From: Pilimelia terevasa
GTDB taxonomy: Bacteria > Actinomycetota > Actinomycetes > Mycobacteriales > Micromonosporaceae
Length of the DNA stretch: 64,000 nucleotides
Assembly: GCF_014647915.1 (NCBI RefSeq)
Contig: NZ_BMQC01000008.1
Span: 154,911 to 218,910, forward strand
Direction of reading: 5' to 3'
Positions within the stretch are counted from its first letter, which is position 1. Every line of letters starts with the position of its first letter. Below the pieces are notes generated by a model that did no database searches, was not told where the DNA came from, and saw nothing but the letters and a program-made list of their open reading frames with translations. This document shows positions 60,844 to 64,000 of the stretch, piece after piece. The position numbers and the translations under genes were made by a program.

Positions 60844-61611
60844 TCAGCGGCGGACCTGGGCGCTCAGGTCGCCCCAGGTGGTACCGGTGGCGTCGACGCT
60901 GAAGCGGAACAGCGCGGACTTGGAGAACGACCAGCTCCGGGTCGGTACGACGCCGTTGGCGCCGGTCCGCACGGTGGTGAGGTTGCGCCACGCGCTGGTG
61001 TTGGTGGGCCGCCACTGCATGACGACGCGCGCCTGGCGCCAGCCGGTGAACTTGCGGGCGGCCGGGGTGTATCGGGTGACCTTCCCGCCGAGGGTGACCC
61101 GGGTGCCCTTGCGGTTGGCGGTGATGCCGGCCGCGGATCCGGCCCGGACGTGGAACCGGGTGTGCGCGATCGGCAGGCTGACGCCTTCGAAGGCGTCCTC
61201 GCCGGCGCCGGGTGCCCAGGCGTTCAGGCCGAGCAGGGTCTGGGTGCCGAGCGCGGAGTTGTGCCGGATCCGCAGCGACTGCGCGACGCCCGCGGTCAGC
61301 GGCTTGGTCGGCTCGAACATGACGTCCTCGGGGAACGTCAGCAGGCCGCCGCCCAGGGAGCCGTAGGTGCCCTGCGTCTCGTCGATCTGGCCGGCGCCGT
61401 CCTGGAGGATCCAGAAGGCCGCCCACGCCTGGCAGGTCTGGGTCAGCTTCATCGGTACCGTCCTGACCGCCGTGCTGGTGATCTTCACGTTGGGGACCGT
61501 CACCCGGGCGGGGCACGAGGCCGGCGCCGCCTGTGCGGCGCCGGCCGTCGCGCCGGTGAGGGCGGTGGCGGCGGCGGCGAGGACCAGGGCGCGGGCGAGG
61601 AGGTTCGACAA
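60844..61611 (-). CDS. Secreted protein of unknown function
   Basis: A 255-residue exported protein: signal peptide (about 1-28, ALVLAAAATALTGATAGAAQA), then a beta-rich mature part with two Cys (PASCPARV, TQTCQAW), an RIRHNSALGT segment and C-terminal ALFRFSVDATGTTWG. It resembles repeat-lacking actinobacterial calcium/beta-sandwich exoproteins but no domain is certain. The start is probably TTG 61611 with AAGG 8 bp upstream. It is convergent with the GNAT gene. Confidence 0.7.
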   Translation of the reverse strand: MSNLLARALVLAAAATALTGATAGAAQAAPASCPARVTVPNVKITSTAVRTVPMKLTQTCQAWAAFWILQDGAGQIDETQGTYGSLGGGLLTFPEDVMFEPTKPLTAGVAQSLRIRHNSALGTQTLLGLNAWAPGAGEDAFEGVSLPIAHTRFHVRAGSAAGITANRKGTRVTLGGKVTRYTPAARKFTGWRQARVVMQWRPTNTSAWRNLTTVRTGANGVVPTRSWSFSKSALFRFSVDATGTTWGDLSAQVRR

Positions 61612-61989
61612 CTCGGGACCTTCCGTTCGGCGGAGCGCCGGGGAGGGGGCGGCGCGTAGTCACAAGCTTGGCTTTTCCGGGCATTTGGGCGCGTCGGCCG
61701 CCGTGATCGCGGTTTTGGTACTGGTATGGGGAGATTCGCCAGGACGGCCGCCGGGCACGGTCGGACGGCGGCAGCGCACACCGAATGGCCGACAGGCGCA
61801 CGGACGCCGGGACCGGGGAGCCGCGGCAGCGTCGGGAGGCGTGCGGAAGCGGTCGGAGGCGGCAGGCGAGCGCGCGGCCGGGCGTGGCTACGACCCCGGC
61901 GCGGCCGCGGCCCGGCGTCGCTGCGGTCTGGCGAGGCAGCGGTCTGGCGAGGCTATGGCCCGGCGTGGCCGGGAAGGGGGCGGGCCTGC
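61612..61989. repeat. 378-bp intergenic region with degenerate 16-bp repeats
   Basis: GCGGTCTGGCGAGGC at 61923-61937 and 61939-61953, with two weaker copies flanking (about 61907 and 61955). The rest is GC-rich with no supported gene. Function unknown. Confidence 0.6.
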
Positions 61990-62445
61990 TTACCGATGAG
62001 GGGCGGGTGCCGTCTCGTGGCCGGGTTCGCCAGGGGTGCGGCGGCGCTGCTTCAACTCCGCCTCGTACAGGTGCCGGACCCCGCCGGCCAGCTCCTCCCG
62101 GGCGGCGCGCTCCAGCTCCCGCCAGGCCGCGTAGTAGCCGTCGTCGTACTCCTCGACGATCTGGTAGGTCCAGCGGCCCTCCAGGACGTTGCGGCCGCGC
62201 AGCTCCCGCGCGATCCGGTCGGCGGTCGGGCCGTGGCCGGCCTTGCGCAGCAGCGCCACGGCGTCGTCCAGCGCGAAGTCGGCGCTGCCGGTGAGCTGGT
62301 GGAAGGCGTACAGGTGGCCGCGGGCGCGCTCGATGAACTCCAGCCCCTTGGACAGGTGGCCGAGGCCGTCGACCGTGGCGTCGTCGACGTGGGGCGGGCG
62401 ACGGTGGGCGGGATCGGCGGGTCCGCCCGGTGCGGTGTGGGTCAT
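61990..62445 (-). CDS. Conserved actinobacterial protein of unknown function
   Basis: A 151-residue, mostly helical, cytosolic protein: KGLEFIERARGHLYAFHQL, DFALDDAVALLRKAGH, and EEYDDGYYAAWRELERAARE. Many actinobacteria carry similar proteins; no activity is recognised. Basic C-terminus. It is the last gene before the tRNA-Ser fragment and the low-GC element. Confidence 0.75.
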   Translation of the reverse strand: MTHTAPGGPADPAHRRPPHVDDATVDGLGHLSKGLEFIERARGHLYAFHQLTGSADFALDDAVALLRKAGHGPTADRIARELRGRNVLEGRWTYQIVEEYDDGYYAAWRELERAAREELAGGVRHLYEAELKQRRRTPGEPGHETAPAPHR

Positions 62446-62552
62446 GGGGGACCGGCTACCCGCCCGCCGGCCGGGTTACGCCGCTGCCATCCGGAAACGA
62501 CACGGCGGCCGCACCCGCGACGCGGGGCGGCACCTGACGCCGCGGAAACGTC

Positions 62553-62583
62553 GAAGGGCCGGCCCCGTGGGGGTCGGCCCTTC
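62553..62583 (-). terminator. Terminator of the original tRNA-Ser(GGA) gene
   Basis: Arms AAGGGCCGGCCCC (62554-62566) and GGGGTCGGCCCTT (62570-62582), 13 bp with one G-U pair and a GTG loop, extendable by one pair. It sits 21 bp beyond the tRNA 3' end, in the orientation expected for that gene. Confidence 0.75.
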
Positions 62584-62603
62584 CGTGTTCTGCCTGGTCA
62601 AGC

Positions 62604-62658
62604 TGGCGGACGATACGAGATTCGAACTCGTGAGGGTATGAACCCAACACGCTTTCCA
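62604..62658 (-). other. tRNA-Ser(GGA) 3' fragment, attachment site of an integrated element
   Basis: The minus strand reads TGGAAAGCGTG, a class II variable arm, a T-arm with TTCGAAT and ends in CGTCCGCCA. This is the 3' part of a tRNA-Ser from the anticodon loop to CCA. The 5' side does not continue as tRNA: no CACGC arm precedes the anticodon loop and no D-arm is present. Fragments like this are left where an integrase inserts at a tRNA gene. The terminator lies on the CCA side, so the element is on the higher-coordinate side. Confidence 0.8.
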
Positions 62659-63001
62659 CCTCTGGGGCTGCGGTCCGGCCCCGTCCGTCGAGTCCACCAG
62701 ACTCTCCTTGCATCTGCGCCACGTGCGGAGCAGGTGAGTCATACGGTTGCTAATAGCGCGGAGGACGGAGGACGACGGTCGTCGTGTCTGGCGATTAAGA
62801 TCGGAATGGAGCCCACACCGAGGCTCGGTAGTCGTCGGGCATCGAGCAACCGCGATCCATTCGCGACGCTGCTTACTTAGGTGGCCCAGCCTGCCATCAG
62901 GGGACGCGCTGCGCCAGTGCCGGTCGAGCGCTTGCGGACACACGAGGAACCTACCCCGGGTCGCTACCCCCTCTACGCTGTCGCTTCGTCCCATGAGGGG
63001 C

Positions 63002-63032
63002 CGCTTCACCCATCGGATGACCGGGTGAAGCG
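63002..63032. promoter_or_regulatory. 10-bp-arm inverted repeat upstream of parA
   Basis: CGCTTCACCC (63002-63011) and GGGTGAAGCG (63023-63032), with an 11-nt spacer, 84 bp before the ParA start. Could be an operator or a parS-like/centromere site. Confidence 0.5.
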
Positions 63033-63074
63033 CGTCACGTATCGAAAATTTGGGGTCACGCAGGGTTCATGTAC

Positions 63075-63086
63075 CATGGCGCCATG
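63075..63086. promoter_or_regulatory. 12-bp perfect palindrome CATGGCGCCATG
   Basis: It overlaps a -10-like TACCAT (63072-63077), so a protein bound here would block transcription of the ParA gene. Confidence 0.45.
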
Positions 63087-63116
63087 TGCCTGCATGCGTC
63101 AAGACGGGGGATTTAG
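63084..63116 (+). CDS. Putative 10-residue leader ORF overlapping the parA start
   Basis: ATG 63084 to TAG 63114-63116 encodes MCLHASRRGI. The stop overlaps the ParA GTG by one base (TAGTG), which permits coupling. It is too short to prove. Confidence 0.3.
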   Translation: MCLHASRRGI

Positions 63117-63870
63117 TGGCCATCAAGATTGCCCTGTTTAACAATAAAGGTGGGGTCAGCAAAACAACGACTTGCTTCAATTTAGGTTGGATGCTGGCCG
63201 AGCGTGGGCACCGAGTCATACTCGTGGATGCTGATCCTCAGTGCAATCTGACCGGGATGGTTCTCGACTTAAGTGGAGAAGACGCTCTAGAAGCATTCTA
63301 CAAAGAGCAGCCTGGCCGAAATCTTAAAGAAGCTCTGGAACCCGCCTTTAAATCCAGGCCGCGACCGTTGGAGCCTATTGATTGCATCCCGGTTCCCGAA
63401 TGCGAAGGACTATATCTCGTTCCTGGTCACGTCGCGTTGGCAGAGGATGAGACATCTCTCGGTATTGCGCAGCAGCTCTCTGAGTCGCTGCAAGGACTGC
63501 GCAATCTACCGGGAAGTTTCAGTCATCTGTTTCATCTGACGGCTGAAGCCTACGATGCGGACTTCGTGCTTATTGACCTGAGCCCAGGTTTGGGTGCGGT
63601 GAACCAGAACCTTGTGGCAACGGCGGATAGTTTCATCGTACCCTGTAGCCCTGATGTGTTTTCTGTGATGGCAATCGACTCCTTGTCGCGGGTCATCCCT
63701 CGTTGGATAGACTGGGCTAGACGAGCATCGCAGTTAGAGGTATTAGCAACGGCGGACTACCTCTTCACTGCTCCGGACCTCAAGTTTCTGGGCCTTGTCG
63801 TTCAGCGCTTCCGCCTTCGAGGCGGTAAGCCGACGAAAGCTTTCGCCGCCTACTTCGACAAACTTGGCAC
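63116..63870 (+). CDS. ParA-family ATPase of the integrated element (3' end disrupted)
   Basis: At least 250 residues. The Walker A is the deviant type (NNKGGVSKTTTCFNLG, K11 and K16), followed by VILVDADPQCNLTG and VLIDLSPGLGAVNQN. Family members segregate plasmids or stabilise integrated elements. The codon use is low-GC, unlike the chromosome before 62.6 kb. The GTG start follows GGGGG by 5 bp. After about residue 250 (KAFAAYFDKLGTAC) the frame stays open to the window end but becomes Arg/His/Gly-rich, while another frame gains coding character, so the gene seems interrupted. Confidence 0.82.
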
Positions 63871-63875
63871 AGCAT

Positions 63876-64000
63876 GTGTCGGTGGTGGCCCGCATGCTCG
63901 GGTTCACGCGCGTCACCTGCGACAAGTGGGCGCATCAGGCGGGCATCGTCACCAGCCAGAACAGGGCGGTCAACCCACGGCGAGAGGCGTTCCTGAGGCT
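63876..64000 (+). CDS. Transposase-like N-terminal fragment, cut by window end
   Basis: In the frame +1 to ParA, GTG 63876 begins a GC-rich segment with over 90% G/C at third positions: VVARMLGFTRVTCDKWAHQA, then SQNRAVNPRREAFLRL. A helix-turn-helix followed by NPRREAFLRL resembles the start of IS30-type transposases. It is probably an insertion sequence in ParA. The 5' limit and family are uncertain because only 41 residues are visible. Confidence 0.4.
   Translation, partial: MSVVARMLGFTRVTCDKWAHQAGIVTSQNRAVNPRREAFLR

Larger units (their letters stand above)
62659..63115. other. Left end of an integrated element, non-coding
   Basis: About 55-60% GC against about 75% before it. No integrase or other gene is supported. 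Two palindromic elements (63002-63032, 63075-63086) and a 10-codon ORF (63084-63116) precede the ParA gene. The integrase is expected at the other end, outside the window. Confidence 0.6.

Noticed and set aside
62604..62695. Intact tRNA-Ser on the minus strand
   Set aside because: The 5' half cannot fold: no partner for the GCGTG anticodon arm, no D-arm, and the acceptor 5' strand is missing. Only the 3' part is tRNA.

Overview
The window is about 75% G+C, its genes have strong third-position G/C bias, and GTG/TTG starts are common. Its gene content (mycothiol-dependent isomerase family, DUF5926, DUF6230/DUF6114, the Bpa proteasome activator, a tRNA adenosine deaminase-associated protein) points to an actinomycete. 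Micromonosporaceae is the best fit. A chemoreceptor behind a sigma-28/FliA-like promoter suggests a motile genus such as Actinoplanes or a relative. This is inference from gene content; no 16S or other marker search was possible.

Layout. 1-4.1 kb: end of a polar-head-group/lipid module (iron-dependent dehydrogenase, CDP-alcohol phosphatidyltransferase, GT4 glycosyltransferase), a mycothiol-dependent enzyme and an Fpg/Nei glycosylase. 4.3-9.6 kb: surface-polymer module (polyprenyl glycosylphosphotransferase and two LCP ligases around a flavin reductase). 9.6-17.7 kb: rhodanese, glycerophosphodiesterase, two GHKL ATPases, DUF5926, arginine deiminase, a NERD-like protein, a PAS protein, prephenate dehydratase and an AIM24 protein. 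17.9-28 kb: zincin, neocarzinostatin-fold secreted protein, OsmC, FAD oxidoreductase, diacylglycerol kinase, an HTH/Clp-N pair under twin palindromes, serS, a HAD phosphatase, bpa and a lipoprotein. 28-38 kb: DDAH-type amidinohydrolase with a divergent Lrp regulator, chemoreceptor, PLP enzyme, trypsin-like protease, polar amino-acid ABC transporter and ROK kinase. 38.4-51 kb: envelope and secreted proteins (DUF6230/6114, signal peptidase I, Tat-exported multicopper oxidase, Ig/FN3 protein, a 1680-residue heme peroxidase with RTX and FN3 domains, and a small RTX protein). 51-62.4 kb: mostly housekeeping (DUF885 peptidase, EamA transporter, PHP phosphoesterase, tadA with partner, deoD, tRNA-Ser(CGA), GNAT) plus secreted proteins.

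62.6-64 kb is different. A 55-bp 3' fragment of a tRNA-Ser(GGA) gene on the minus strand, still followed by its terminator hairpin, marks the boundary of an integrated element. Beyond it the DNA drops to roughly 50-55% G+C and carries a ParA-type ATPase. After about 63.87 kb the coding signal switches frame and composition, probably because of a further insertion (transposase-like, cut by the window end).

Regulation. Over twenty genes have a (T/C)ANNNT hexamer ending 6-8 bp before the start codon, the geometry of leaderless transcripts. Secreted-protein and core genes with longer leaders instead show GGAGG-type ribosome binding sites.
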